Numbered from the stretch's first letter, positions 1 to 7,349 are shown. The stretch: 9,547 nt of DNA from Thiobacillus sp. (GCF_024708915.1 NZ_JANJXQ010000097.1:1-9547); one strand, 5' to 3'. Program-made: numbers and translations. The notes: generated from the sequence alone by a model not told the origin.

Positions 1-1
1 C

Positions 2-697
<696 letters not shown>

Positions 698-704
698 ATA
701 CGCA

Positions 705-1151
705 ATGATTCTGGCAAATCTGGCCGAGGCTGACCGCTACCTCACTTTGCATCCGCTGTTCGCGCGCGCGTTCGAATTTCTGCGCAGCGCCGACCTGATG
801 ACGCTTGCACCTGGAAAGCACGACGTGCAGGGTGAGCAGGTCTTCGCCATCGTCGAGGCCTGTGCCGGCCGCACGCGGGCGGAGGCGAAACTGGAGTGCC
901 ATCGCCGCTACATCGATATTCAACTGGTGCTGGAAGGCGTCGACGAAATGGGCTGGAAGCCGGTCGCCGAGTGCGTGGATCCGGCTACGGATTACGATGC
1001 CGTGCGCGACATCCGCTTTTTCAACGACGCGCCCGCCAGCTGGATTGCCACGCCGCCGGGCGCGTTCTGCCTGTTTTTCCCCGACGATGCCCATGCGCCG
1101 CTGGTCGGCGCGGGCATGATCCGCAAGGTAGTGGTGAAGATCGCGGTTTAG
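705..1151 (+). CDS. YhcH/YjgK/YiaL family (DUF386) cupin-like protein
   Basis: A 148-residue protein of the YhcH/YjgK/YiaL family, which includes EbgC and the sialic-acid anomerase NanQ/YhcH. These are small single-domain beta-barrel proteins with a metal site, often linked to sugar metabolism. The length matches the family. The diagnostic stretch ECHRRYIDIQLVLEG (64-78) supplies the Glu/His pair expected at the metal site, and FFPDDAHAPL (124-133) supplies the later conserved His. The C-terminal IRKVVVKI strand is also typical. The start ATG lies 7 bp after the ettA stop with no clear Shine-Dalgarno sequence, so translation may be coupled to ettA. No sugar gene is nearby, so the substrate cannot be inferred. 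The gene ends 3 bp before the convergent slyX stop. Confidence 0.85.
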   Translation: MILANLAEADRYLTLHPLFARAFEFLRSADLMTLAPGKHDVQGEQVFAIVEACAGRTRAEAKLECHRRYIDIQLVLEGVDEMGWKPVAECVDPATDYDAVRDIRFFNDAPASWIATPPGAFCLFFPDDAHAPLVGAGMIRKVVVKIAV

Positions 1152-1154
1152 TTT

Positions 1155-1358
1155 TCAGTAGTGCGGCGGGATTTCGTCGCGCAGGTTGCGCGCCTCGTCC
1201 GGCAGCGCAGCCTGCAATTGCTGGTGCAGCAGGCGAAGCTGTTGCTGCAGCAAATCGAGCTGCCCCTGCTGGCGAATCACCGTCTGGTTGAGCGTCTCGA
1301 TCATGTCTTCGGCAAACGCAAGCTTGGCTTCAAGTTCGTTGAGGCGGGCGTCCATCAT
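1155..1358 (-). CDS. slyX: SlyX family protein
   Basis: A 67-residue, highly charged, predicted coiled-coil protein. The heptad-rich middle (LNELEAKLAFAEDMIETLNQ, then a Gln/Leu-rich stretch) and the C-terminal PPHY match SlyX, a small protein of unknown role found next to slyD in E. coli. Two adjacent ATG codons are possible starts, at 1358 and 1355. The motif GGAAA ends only 3 bases before the first and 6 before the second, so the second may be used, giving 66 residues. The upstream tlpA-like stop TGA is embedded in this ATGATGA, so the two genes are very probably translationally coupled and form one operon. Function stays unknown; the family call rests on size, coiled coil and PPHY end. 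Confidence 0.85.
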   Translation of the reverse strand: MMDARLNELEAKLAFAEDMIETLNQTVIRQQGQLDLLQQQLRLLHQQLQAALPDEARNLRDEIPPHY

Positions 1359-1900
1359 CGGTTTCCGGGTTGCGGGGTCGGGTTCAGCAGCGGCGCGACC
1401 AGTTTTTCCAGCCGGGGATAATGCACCTGTCCGGCAATCTTGTGGCGTATGCGGCCCTCGGTGTCGACGATGAACGAGGTCGGCACGCTTTTCACGCTGC
1501 CGAATGCGTGGGCGACCGAGGCATTGGTCGGCGCGGCCATGAAGGCGTAGTCCTTGTCCTGCATCCAGGCGGCGATTTTGTCCGGCGGGTCGTCGACGCT
1601 GATCGACACCACCTCGAAGCCGCGGTCGCGGTAATCTTTCCAGAAATCGTCGATCGCCGGCTTTTCCTTGCGGCAATACGGACACCAGGTCGCCCAGAAG
1701 TTCACCAGCACGACCTTGCCTCTGAGGGAATCGCTGGTCAGCGCGCGACCGTCGGACAGGGTGACTTGCCAGGGCGGCGCGGGGCGGTTCTCCTCGCTGA
1801 CATCGGCCGGCGGGCGAAACCACAGGTACGCGACCAAACCCAGTAAAATCAGGGTCAGCGGACTTGGCGTCCATTTCTTCAAAAAGGCTTGTCTATCCAT
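1355..1900 (-). CDS. TlpA-like membrane-anchored thioredoxin-fold protein
   Basis: A 181-residue TlpA/ResA-type thiol-disulfide protein. An N-terminal hydrophobic segment (about 14-28, LTLILLGLVAYLWF) should act as an uncleaved anchor that places the thioredoxin domain in the periplasm. The domain begins with the VNFWATWCPYC motif, with active-site Cys73 and Cys76. Next come VVSISVDDPPDKIAAW and the cis-proline loop SVPTSFIVD (Pro140). Members reduce apocytochrome c or other periplasmic disulfides; the exact partner here is not shown. The ATG is the only usable start, because the same frame reaches TGA seven codons upstream without another start codon, and no good Shine-Dalgarno precedes it. 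Its start codon overlaps the divergent hemJ-like start by two bases. The 3' end overlaps slyX. Confidence 0.9.
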   Translation of the reverse strand: MDRQAFLKKWTPSPLTLILLGLVAYLWFRPPADVSEENRPAPPWQVTLSDGRALTSDSLRGKVVLVNFWATWCPYCRKEKPAIDDFWKDYRDRGFEVVSISVDDPPDKIAAWMQDKDYAFMAAPTNASVAHAFGSVKSVPTSFIVDTEGRIRHKIAGQVHYPRLEKLVAPLLNPTPQPGNR

Positions 1901-2312
1901 GCTGTGGCTGAAGTCGTTTCATATCGTGATGGTGGTGAGCTGGTTCGCCGGGCTGTTCTACCTGCCGCGCATCTTCGTCAACCTGGCGATGGAAACCAAC
2001 GATGCCGCCTACGATCGCCTGCTGCTGATGGCGCGCAAATTGTATCGGTTTGTCACCCCCATCATGTGGCTCGCGCTCATCACCGGGGTCTGGCTATGGC
2101 TGGCGTACTGGCTGCCGACGATGGGCTGGCTGTGGGCGAAGCTCGCGCTGGTCGCCGGACTGGTCGGCTATCACCATGTCTGCAAAAGCCTGCTGCGGCA
2201 ATTCGAATCCAGACAGAACACGAAATCGCACACTTGGTTCCGCTGGTTCAACGAAATTCCGGTGATTGCGCTGCTGGTCGTGGTTTTGCTGGTGGTGGTG
2301 AAGCCGTTTTAA
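1899..2312 (+). CDS. hemJ: HemJ-like protoporphyrinogen IX oxidase / CopD-family membrane protein
   Basis: A 137-residue membrane protein matching HemJ (UPF0093), the oxygen-independent type of protoporphyrinogen oxidase that converts protoporphyrinogen IX to protoporphyrin IX. Visible signatures are the N-terminal LWLKSFHIVMVVSWFAGLFY with heme-ligand candidate His8, YLPRIFV (21-27), WLWAKLALV with Lys81, and RWFNEIPVIALL (115-126). Four hydrophobic segments can be seen (about 6-26, 54-73, 78-95, 120-135). The length is close to the family's usual 140. It could instead be labelled only CopD-family, but the His, Lys and FNE-P motifs favour HemJ. ATG at 1899 is required to keep His8. A distant AAGG (11 bases upstream) is the only Shine-Dalgarno candidate, and it lies inside the opposite-strand tlpA-like gene. 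A CGCGAAG hairpin follows the stop. Confidence 0.75.
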   Translation: MLWLKSFHIVMVVSWFAGLFYLPRIFVNLAMETNDAAYDRLLLMARKLYRFVTPIMWLALITGVWLWLAYWLPTMGWLWAKLALVAGLVGYHHVCKSLLRQFESRQNTKSHTWFRWFNEIPVIALLVVVLLVVVKPF

Positions 2313-2326
2313 CTTCTTTTTTTTTC

Positions 2327-2412
2327 ATCCGCGAAGGACGCGAAGGGGCGCGAAGAAAACCCAAAGCGATTTCCGGTTTTTCCCTTCGCGTTTCTTCGCG
2401 TCCTTCGCGGAT
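2327..2412. repeat. Long inverted repeat built from CGCGAAG units
   Basis: The arm ATCCGCGAAGGACGCGAAG (2327-2345) is perfectly reverse-complementary to 2394-2412. The pairing continues inward. GGG 2346-2348 faces TTT 2391-2393, which are three G-U wobbles in the plus-strand RNA. CGCGAAG 2349-2355 then pairs with CTTCGCG 2384-2390. The total is a stem of about 29 bp with a 28-nt loop. Each arm carries three CGCGAAG units (2330, 2339 and 2349 on the left) with a 9-10 nt period. The stem is better in plus-strand RNA, since the minus-strand transcript would have A-C mismatches. A T-rich run (TTGTTTTT, 2416-2423) follows, so it may also end hemJ transcription. It occupies most of the 123-bp gap between hemJ and the rlmL-type gene. 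Confidence 0.9.
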
Positions 2413-2435
2413 AAATTGTTTTTCGAAAGCCTCAT

Positions 2436-3665
2436 TTGAAACCCGAACCCCGCCGTAAGCCTGCGCCGCACCCCGTTCGCCCCGAGCGCGAGGCGCTGCC
2501 GCCCGCCAGCCATTTCGCCACCTGCCCGCGCGGCCTTGAGGAACTGCTGGCGGAAGAACTTGCGGCCGCGGGCGCGCAGGTGGTGCGCCAGATTCCCGCC
2601 GGTGTGCTGTTCATGGCCGACGCCGCCGCCGAAATGCGCGCCAACCTCGGATCGCGCATCGCTACCCGCATCCTGCGCAAGGTGGGCTACACCCGCTACC
2701 GCAAGGAAGAGCATATCTACCGCGCCGCGCTCGATCTGCCGTGGCCGGACTGGTTCGACGTGAACAAGACCATCGCGGTCAAGGTCGGTGCGCAGAACGC
2801 ACCGCTGAAAAGCCTCAACTTCATCACGCTGAAGATCAAGGACGCGATCTGCGACCGCTTCCGCGAGGAAACCCGCGCGCGCCCGAGCGTCGACACCGAG
2901 GCGCCGGATGTGCCGGTGTACGCCTTCTTCACCCCGGACGCGGTCACCTTCTACCTCGACACCTCGGGCGAGCCGCTGTTCAAACGCGGCTTCAAGCGCG
3001 AGGCCAGCGCGGCGTCGATCAAGGAGAACCTCGCCGCCGGCCTCGTGATGCTGTCCGGCTGGGAACCCGGCACGCCGCTGCTCGACCCGATGTGCGGCGC
3101 CGGCACCATCCTGCTCGAAGCCGCCGATATCGCGTTGAACCGTGCCCCCGGCCGCGCGCGCCATTTCGCCTTCGAACACTACCGCGACTTCGACGCGGCC
3201 CTGTGGCGGCGCATCAAGGCAGAGGCGCAGGCGCAGGAGAAACCGCTCACCCGACTGCCGATCTTCGGCGCCGACCAGGACCGCTGGGTGCTCGACAAGG
3301 CGAAGAACAACCTCGCGGCGGCGGGCTATGCCGATGCGATCGAACTGAAAGTGTCCGATGCGCTCGACCTGGAAGCACCGGCCCCGGCCGGCACCATCGT
3401 CACCAACCCGCCCTACGGCGAACGCCTCGGCGAGGCCGAGGATCTGGCCGAGTGGTATCCGCTGCTGGGCGACTGGCTGAAGCGGAACTTCGCCGGCTGG
3501 CAGGCATGGATCATTTCCGGCGATCCCTTGCTGCCGAAGCTGCTCGGCCTCAAGGCCAGCCGCCGCATCCCGCTGTTCAACGGTCCGATCGAAACCCGCT
3601 TCCTGCAGTACAAGCTGATCGCGGGGTCGATGCGGGAGAAAAAAGCGCCTGACTCCGCCGCCTGA
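2436..3665 (+). CDS. rlmL: THUMP-domain class I RNA methyltransferase, RlmL type (23S rRNA m2G2445)
   Basis: A 409-residue protein matching the N-terminal (RlmL) half of E. coli RlmKL, which makes N2-methylguanosine at position 2445 of 23S rRNA. Conserved HFATCPRGLEELLAEEL (26-42) opens the N-terminal region, a THUMP domain spans about 70-178, and a Rossmann methyltransferase domain follows with SAM motif I LLDPMCGAG (215-223) and catalytic NPPYGER (324-330). The fused RlmK domain of the enteric protein is absent, as in many bacteria outside the Gammaproteobacteria. The best start is TTG: an in-frame TAA lies eight codons upstream, there is no ATG or GTG between, and the next in-frame ATG is codon 60, inside the conserved domain. 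The Shine-Dalgarno is poor (GAAAG). The start lies 23 bp after the long CGCGAAG hairpin, so leader structure could affect expression. Confidence 0.88.
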   Translation: MKPEPRRKPAPHPVRPEREALPPASHFATCPRGLEELLAEELAAAGAQVVRQIPAGVLFMADAAAEMRANLGSRIATRILRKVGYTRYRKEEHIYRAALDLPWPDWFDVNKTIAVKVGAQNAPLKSLNFITLKIKDAICDRFREETRARPSVDTEAPDVPVYAFFTPDAVTFYLDTSGEPLFKRGFKREASAASIKENLAAGLVMLSGWEPGTPLLDPMCGAGTILLEAADIALNRAPGRARHFAFEHYRDFDAALWRRIKAEAQAQEKPLTRLPIFGADQDRWVLDKAKNNLAAAGYADAIELKVSDALDLEAPAPAGTIVTNPPYGERLGEAEDLAEWYPLLGDWLKRNFAGWQAWIISGDPLLPKLLGLKASRRIPLFNGPIETRFLQYKLIAGSMREKKAPDSAA

Positions 3666-3736
3666 ACGGCTACAGGCAATGGCCTCGACAAACAATCACT
3701 TGCGGACCGGCATCTTGTTCCCCGAAGCCAGCCGAA

Positions 3737-4732
3737 TTAAAAATTGTCCTGTTCCACCTCGACATAGGCATGGGAAATCACCTTGCCCAATTCGTCGAAA
3801 TGATCCCATGCACTATATTTATGCAGGTCTTTTTTAACCAATTCACTCATGTCGTGCGCCTGCATTCCCTGCAAATAGTATTTCTTGATGGACGCCAGCA
3901 GGTCTTCGGTGAAGCCGATCTGAACCGCCATGGAAGTCTTGTCTTCGGGATAGCCGTGACCGGGTACGTAGACCTCGACGTCGGAATTGTCGATCGCCGC
4001 CTTGAGCGCAAGGGCTGTGCCTTTGAAGCTCGCGTCCTGCGGCATGGCCGTGTACGGCGTCCATTTGTTCATTGATATGTCGCCCATGAACATGAGCTTG
4101 TCGTCGACGACTTCGATCATGATGTCGGTGTCGGAATGGGCATGCTCAGGATGGTGGATCTTGAGCGTGATGCCCCCCGTCTTCATGACCTCGCCACCTT
4201 TCAACGCCTTGTTGGGCAGCGCGATACGGGTATTGGCCAGCGCGCCTTCCGTCAAGCCGTTGAATCGATCATGCCATTCCTGCGCTTCGCCGGCTTGGAG
4301 CCTTTCTATGGTGCGCTGATGCGCATAGATCGGCACATCGGGATAGGCGTCGCGGATCCCCTGGTTCCCCAGGAAATGATCGCCGTGCAGATGCGTGTTG
4401 AATACGGCAACGACGGGCTTGGAGGAAACGCATTTGAGTTTTTCCAGGAAGCCGCGTCCGACATCGGCGCTGCTTCCCGGGTCCACGATGATGAAACCTT
4501 CATCGGTCAGGATGGCAGCCGGGTTGTTCATGAATCCTTTTGTCTTTTTGTTCGGCCACTCGTGCGGGCCGATGACCACATAGACGCGCTCGCTGAGACG
4601 CTCCAGGGGATAGTTCTCGATCGTCGGCGGCAGATCGGCGAGAGCGCCGATAAACTGGGCGTTCGCCGACGAATAAAGAACGCTGTTGAACATGAGCAAC
4701 AGCGCCAGTTTTACAACATTCGCTTTTTTCAT
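3737..4732 (-). CDS. Exported metallo-beta-lactamase-fold hydrolase
   Basis: A 331-residue protein with a signal peptide: MKKANVVKL, a hydrophobic core, and a probable cleavage after SSANA (residue 25), so it should act in the periplasm. The MBL-fold metal ligands are all present: HLHGDH (His114, His116, Asp118, His119), His199 in HAHSDTD, Asp218 in MGDIS and His259 in PGHG. This is the two-zinc hydrolase pattern shared by SoxH-like proteins and other periplasmic MBL proteins; the substrate cannot be read from sequence. A beta-lactamase role is not supported. AGGA lies 8 bases before the ATG. It is 63 bp downstream of the cysteine hydrolase on the same strand, so co-transcription is likely. 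Its base composition looks visibly more AT-rich than the genes on either side, which hints at separate acquisition. Confidence 0.87.
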   Translation of the reverse strand: MKKANVVKLALLLMFNSVLYSSANAQFIGALADLPPTIENYPLERLSERVYVVIGPHEWPNKKTKGFMNNPAAILTDEGFIIVDPGSSADVGRGFLEKLKCVSSKPVVAVFNTHLHGDHFLGNQGIRDAYPDVPIYAHQRTIERLQAGEAQEWHDRFNGLTEGALANTRIALPNKALKGGEVMKTGGITLKIHHPEHAHSDTDIMIEVVDDKLMFMGDISMNKWTPYTAMPQDASFKGTALALKAAIDNSDVEVYVPGHGYPEDKTSMAVQIGFTEDLLASIKKYYLQGMQAHDMSELVKKDLHKYSAWDHFDELGKVISHAYVEVEQDNF

Positions 4733-4795
4733 CCGCTTTATCCTTTGCTGTTCAACCGGCTTGGTTTCATTAACCGGGGGTAACCGTGTCCTGTC

Positions 4796-5344
4796 CTATC
4801 GTGCGAGATATTCGTCCGTCGTCGTGACCGTGGCGTAGGCAAACGCCAGCGCGGCCATCAGGGTGGCATGGGCCTGTGCCGCCGGCACCACCTGCCCGCC
4901 GAATTCGAGATCCCGCGTGGCGCACGCATCGTGAACCACGATGGTCTTGTAGCCGAAGTCCGAAGCGGCCCGGCTGGTCGCATCGATGCACATATGGCTC
5001 ATCGCGCCGATCACCACGACCTCCTCGATGCCCTTTGCATCCAGCATCGGTTTCAGCTCGGTCTTGAGAAACGAATTCGGATAGTTCTTTACGACGACCG
5101 CCTCGCCGTCGAGGGGCGCAACGGTTGGGTGAATCTGCGCGCCCTCCGTTCCGGGAACGAAAAAGGGCGCATCCGGTGCGGCGAATTCATGCCGTACATG
5201 GATGACCGGCGTGCCGTTCGCGCGCGCGGCGCCGATGACCCGGGCCGCGTTGGCGGCGGCTTTCTCGATGCCGACAAGGGGCAGCTTGCCGGAAGGGAAG
5301 TAATCCTTTTGCAGGTCGACGACAAGTACTGCAGATTTGCTCAT
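4796..5344 (-). CDS. Cysteine hydrolase of the isochorismatase family
   Basis: A 182-residue cytoplasmic isochorismatase-like hydrolase (nicotinamidase / N-carbamoylsarcosine amidase superfamily). The catalytic triad is visible: Asp10 in VLVVDLQKDYF, Lys86 in VVVKNYPNSF and Cys119 in GAMSHMCIDAT; the cis-peptide GAMSH motif precedes the cysteine. It probably cleaves a C-N bond of a small amide, but the substrate is unknown. I chose the ATG at 5344 because AAGGAG lies 6 bases upstream and the fold begins directly after it. An in-frame extension back to 5407 has no such site and adds unconserved residues. It is the first gene of a likely two-gene minus-strand unit with the exported MBL hydrolase. 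It faces a divergent GlxA-type regulator, an arrangement commonly seen for this enzyme family. Confidence 0.88.
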   Translation of the reverse strand: MSKSAVLVVDLQKDYFPSGKLPLVGIEKAAANAARVIGAARANGTPVIHVRHEFAAPDAPFFVPGTEGAQIHPTVAPLDGEAVVVKNYPNSFLKTELKPMLDAKGIEEVVVIGAMSHMCIDATSRAASDFGYKTIVVHDACATRDLEFGGQVVPAAQAHATLMAALAFAYATVTTTDEYLAR

Positions 5345-5449
5345 GAAACGCTCCTTATGCCTGGACACAACCAACAGAGTCGACATGATCGGGCCTGGAT
5401 CGCACAATGCGAAGTGGCGCTATCGACATAGTTGGGGGGTGAAAACGAC
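5345..5449. promoter_or_regulatory. Divergent intergenic regulatory region with a direct repeat
   Basis: The 105-bp gap between the divergently transcribed cysteine hydrolase and AraC-type regulator must hold promoters for at least one of them. A 7-bp direct repeat TCGACAT occurs at 5380-5386 and 5423-5429, 43 bp apart (about four helical turns). That could be a pair of regulator half-sites, but 7 bp is short and chance is possible. No convincing -35/-10 pair was found on either strand. Strong ribosome binding sites flank the region: AAGGAG for the hydrolase and GGGTGA for the regulator. Confidence 0.4.
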
Positions 5450-6424
5450 ATGACCTGCGATGAACCGGTCGAAATCGGCCTGGTGCTGTATCCGGGGGCG
5501 CAACTGGCGGCGGTGCTGGGTTTGACCGATCTGTTCGACCTGGCGAACAGGATGGCCGCCCGCCACCGCAAACGGGATTCCAGTTTGCTGCGCGTCAGCC
5601 ATTGGCAACTGGACGCGGCGGGCAAAACGCCGGTCCGGGTCTTCGACACGCACCCGGATGACGAGGGCAGACTGTCGGTCCTCATTCTGCCGCCCGGCCT
5701 GGGCGAGCCGCTGTCGGCAGAAGCGGCCGCCCCGTTCACGGGCTGGCTGCGCAATCACCATGGCATGGGCGTCGCGCTGGGCTCGGTCTGCGCCGGTGCT
5801 TTTTTGCTGGGCGAGACCGGCCTGCTCGCGGGCCGCACCGTGACTACGCACTGGCTCTACGTCGAACTGTTCCAGGCCCGCTTTCCGGAAGCGCGCATGG
5901 ACGCCGATCAGCTCATCATCGACGATGGCGACATCATCACGGCGGGCGGCGCGATGGCGTGGACCGACCTGGGGCTGAGGCTGGTCGATCGTTTTCTCGG
6001 GCCGACCGTCATGATCGAGACGGCGCGGGTACTGCTGGTCGACCCCCCAGGGCGCGAACAGCGCTACTACAGCCCTTTTTCCCCCAGGCTGACCCACGGC
6101 GATACGGCCGTGCTCAAGGTGCAGCACTGGCTCCAGGCGACGGATGCCAAGGACATCGCGCTTGCGACGCTGGCCGAACGGGCCGGGCTGGAGGAACGGA
6201 CTTTCCTGCGCCGCTTCCAGAAGGCGACCGGCATGACGACGCGCGAGTATTGCCAGCGGCTGCGCGTAGGCAAAGCGCGCGAGATGCTGCAATTCGGCCG
6301 CTTGCCCATAGACCGGATCGCCTGGGAAGTCGGTTACAGCGATCCCGGAACCTTCCGCAAGATATTTGTCCGGATCGTCGGCCTGACGCCCGGCGAATAC
6401 CGCCGGCGCTTCAGCGCTGAATGA
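5450..6424 (+). CDS. GlxA-type transcriptional regulator (DJ-1/PfpI-like domain plus AraC HTH)
   Basis: A 324-residue regulator with an N-terminal DJ-1/PfpI (class I glutamine amidotransferase-like) domain (about 8-185) and a C-terminal AraC-type DNA-binding domain (about 220-322). The first domain has the elbow [19 protein letters not shown] (Cys114) and TTHW, typical of GlxA/FtrA regulators, where the domain is thought to sense a ligand and need not be an enzyme. The second has two helix-turn-helix units; the second one carries [19 protein letters not shown] and [11 protein letters not shown], the AraC consensus. ATG at 5450 is preferred because GGGTGA lies 7 bases upstream; a TTG at 5432 would add six residues. 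Being divergent from the cysteine hydrolase, it is probably the regulator of that gene and the exported MBL gene. Target and ligand are inferred only. Confidence 0.92.
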   Translation: MTCDEPVEIGLVLYPGAQLAAVLGLTDLFDLANRMAARHRKRDSSLLRVSHWQLDAAGKTPVRVFDTHPDDEGRLSVLILPPGLGEPLSAEAAAPFTGWLRNHHGMGVALGSVCAGAFLLGETGLLAGRTVTTHWLYVELFQARFPEARMDADQLIIDDGDIITAGGAMAWTDLGLRLVDRFLGPTVMIETARVLLVDPPGREQRYYSPFSPRLTHGDTAVLKVQHWLQATDAKDIALATLAERAGLEERTFLRRFQKATGMTTREYCQRLRVGKAREMLQFGRLPIDRIAWEVGYSDPGTFRKIFVRIVGLTPGEYRRRFSAE

Positions 6425-6536
6425 AGGATGGGGTGATCCCGTTTTTGTCGACCGCGTGAGGTATGGATGCCCGGGATCGTGATACTTTCAGCAAGCCCGC
6501 TGGATTTCCTGTCTTTCACACGCAAGGCCAAACCGC

Positions 6537-6941
6537 ATGAACATCACGAATTACGCCGATCTTCTGAACGCCGCCCGGCAGCAAGCCGAACCCCAACGGC
6601 TGCTTTTCGTTTTCACCCTGCCGGAAATGCCCGAAGGCTATAGCGAAGCCCAGGTCCAACGCTTTCACGCCGGCACCGGGGGCGTATTGATCCCCCAGAT
6701 GTGTACCGACAAGGCGCTGGATGAGCTGGGCGATTTTTCCGATCTCGTCGAGGAATCCCGCCACACCGGGCAGGACTGGAAAATCGTGTTCGTCGCCTGC
6801 CTGGCAGGGCGTGCGGGTGTCATGCCGAGCAGCGAAGACGCGCAGGAGCCCCTGAAAACGATGATCCACTCGATCCAGAACGGCGCGATCTCCAATTACC
6901 TGGCGTACGACCGGGACGGGGAGCCCGTTCTGTTTGCCTGA
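6537..6941 (+). CDS. Conserved hypothetical protein (134 aa)
   Basis: A 134-residue soluble protein with no membrane segment or signal peptide. It opens MNITNYADLLNAARQQAEPQ and contains QRLLFVFTLPEMPEGYSEAQ, VLIPQMCTDKALDEL and WKIVFVACLAGRAG, followed by a C-terminal half with KTMIHSIQNGAI. From memory this resembles a small betaproteobacterial family that databases often label 'ribonucleotide reductase subunit alpha'. I see no ribonucleotide reductase motif here and regard that label as unsupported. AAGG lies 9 bases before the ATG. The gene is 112 bp after the AraC-type regulator on the same strand. The gap between holds a weak GGG/CCC hairpin with a T run but no clear promoter, so it may be separate or read through. 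Confidence 0.75.
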   Translation: MNITNYADLLNAARQQAEPQRLLFVFTLPEMPEGYSEAQVQRFHAGTGGVLIPQMCTDKALDELGDFSDLVEESRHTGQDWKIVFVACLAGRAGVMPSSEDAQEPLKTMIHSIQNGAISNYLAYDRDGEPVLFA

Positions 6942-7055
6942 AAAGAACTGGGCGAGCGCGTGGCTTAGCCTTCAGCTCCTGTGTGATGGCAGCGGCGGCC
7001 GTTACGTCGTTGAAAATTGACAAGCGCCCCCTTTCCCACCCCCTTTTTGTTGATC

Positions 7056-7084
7056 TTGCCCCACGCTGAAAGTGCCACTATAGT
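7056..7084 (+). promoter_or_regulatory. Sigma-70-like promoter of the toxin-antitoxin operon
   Basis: TTGCCC (7056-7061) as a -35 box, a 17-bp spacer, and TATAGT (7079-7084) as a -10 box. The -10 matches the consensus at five of six positions and the -35 at four of six. Transcription should begin near 7090-7092, which coincides with the antitoxin ATG at 7092, and no Shine-Dalgarno sequence lies before that ATG. The prediction is therefore a leaderless mRNA. The -10 box is in the centre of the operator-like palindrome, as expected for autorepression. The rest of the 150-bp gap after the hypothetical gene shows nothing recognisable. Confidence 0.6.
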
Positions 7085-7090
7085 GACACT
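7071..7090. promoter_or_regulatory. Operator-like palindrome at the antitoxin start
   Basis: AGTGCCACTATAGTGACACT is a 20-bp palindrome with nine of ten base pairs symmetric; the central CACTATAGTG is perfect. It covers the predicted -10 box and ends one base before the antitoxin ATG. Phd/YefM antitoxins bind short palindromes over their own promoters, so this is the likely autoregulatory site for the antitoxin and its toxin complex (inference from family behaviour). Confidence 0.65.
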
Positions 7091-7091
7091 C

Positions 7092-7349
7092 ATGCGCACC
7101 GAACTCGTCACCACCCTCAAACGCCGGGCGACCGAACTGCTCTCGGACATCGAGCGAGACAGGCAGCCCATTCTCATCACCCAGCACGGCCTGCCGAGCG
7201 CCTATCTGGTGGATGTCGAAACCTTCGAACTGCTCCAGCAGCGCATGGCGGTGCTGGAAGGCATCGCGCGCGGTGAAATGGCGGTGGCCGAAGGCAGGGT
7301 AGTGACGCACGCGGAGGCCAAAACCCGCATGGCCCGATGGCTGAAGTAA
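7092..7349 (+). CDS. Type II antitoxin, Phd/YefM family
   Basis: An 85-residue Phd/YefM (prevent-host-death) antitoxin. The N-terminal DNA-binding part reads TTLKRRATELLSDIERDRQPILITQHGLPSAYLVDVETFELL (7-48), with the family's hallmark 'PILITQHGLP-AYLV' strand. The acidic, flexible C-terminus (EGRVVTHAEAKTRMARWLK) should wrap and neutralise the toxin. The ATG at 7092 is preferred over a TTG at 7017 in the same frame, because the latter would add a Pro-rich stretch unlike the family and would extend across the promoter. No Shine-Dalgarno is present, in line with a leaderless transcript. The 3' end overlaps the toxin start by 13 bp, the usual order and coupling for such pairs. Confidence 0.92.
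   Translation: MRTELVTTLKRRATELLSDIERDRQPILITQHGLPSAYLVDVETFELLQQRMAVLEGIARGEMAVAEGRVVTHAEAKTRMARWLK

Noticed and set aside
2325..3695. A 456-codon open frame on the minus strand opposite the rlmL-type gene
   Set aside because: It is antisense to a gene with clear THUMP and methyltransferase motifs, its product is Arg/Gly-rich with no recognisable domain, and high GC content produces such frames.
3737..4732. Annotation of the MBL-fold protein as an antibiotic-resistance beta-lactamase
   Set aside because: It has the general MBL metal ligands, but nothing visible is specific for class B beta-lactamases, and many exported MBL proteins act on other substrates.
4733..4795. Regulatory repeat: CCGGTT twice on the minus strand in the gap between the hydrolase and the MBL gene
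   Set aside because: Six-base direct repeats 12 bases apart are expected by chance at this composition, and no promoter is visible around them.
5345..5407. Upstream extension of the cysteine hydrolase to an ATG at 5407
   Set aside because: The ATG at 5344 has a perfectly spaced AAGGAG and is followed at once by the conserved first strand; the extension is unconserved and would consume the divergent promoter region.
5420..6292. A 290-codon minus-strand open frame opposite the GlxA-type regulator
   Set aside because: Its product is low-complexity Arg/Gln-rich, while the plus strand carries complete DJ-1 and AraC domains.
6430..6446. Rho-independent terminator after the AraC-type regulator
   Set aside because: The stem is only GGG/CCC around TGAT before a T run, too weak to call with confidence; it is recorded only as a motif similar to the one after the NERD gene.
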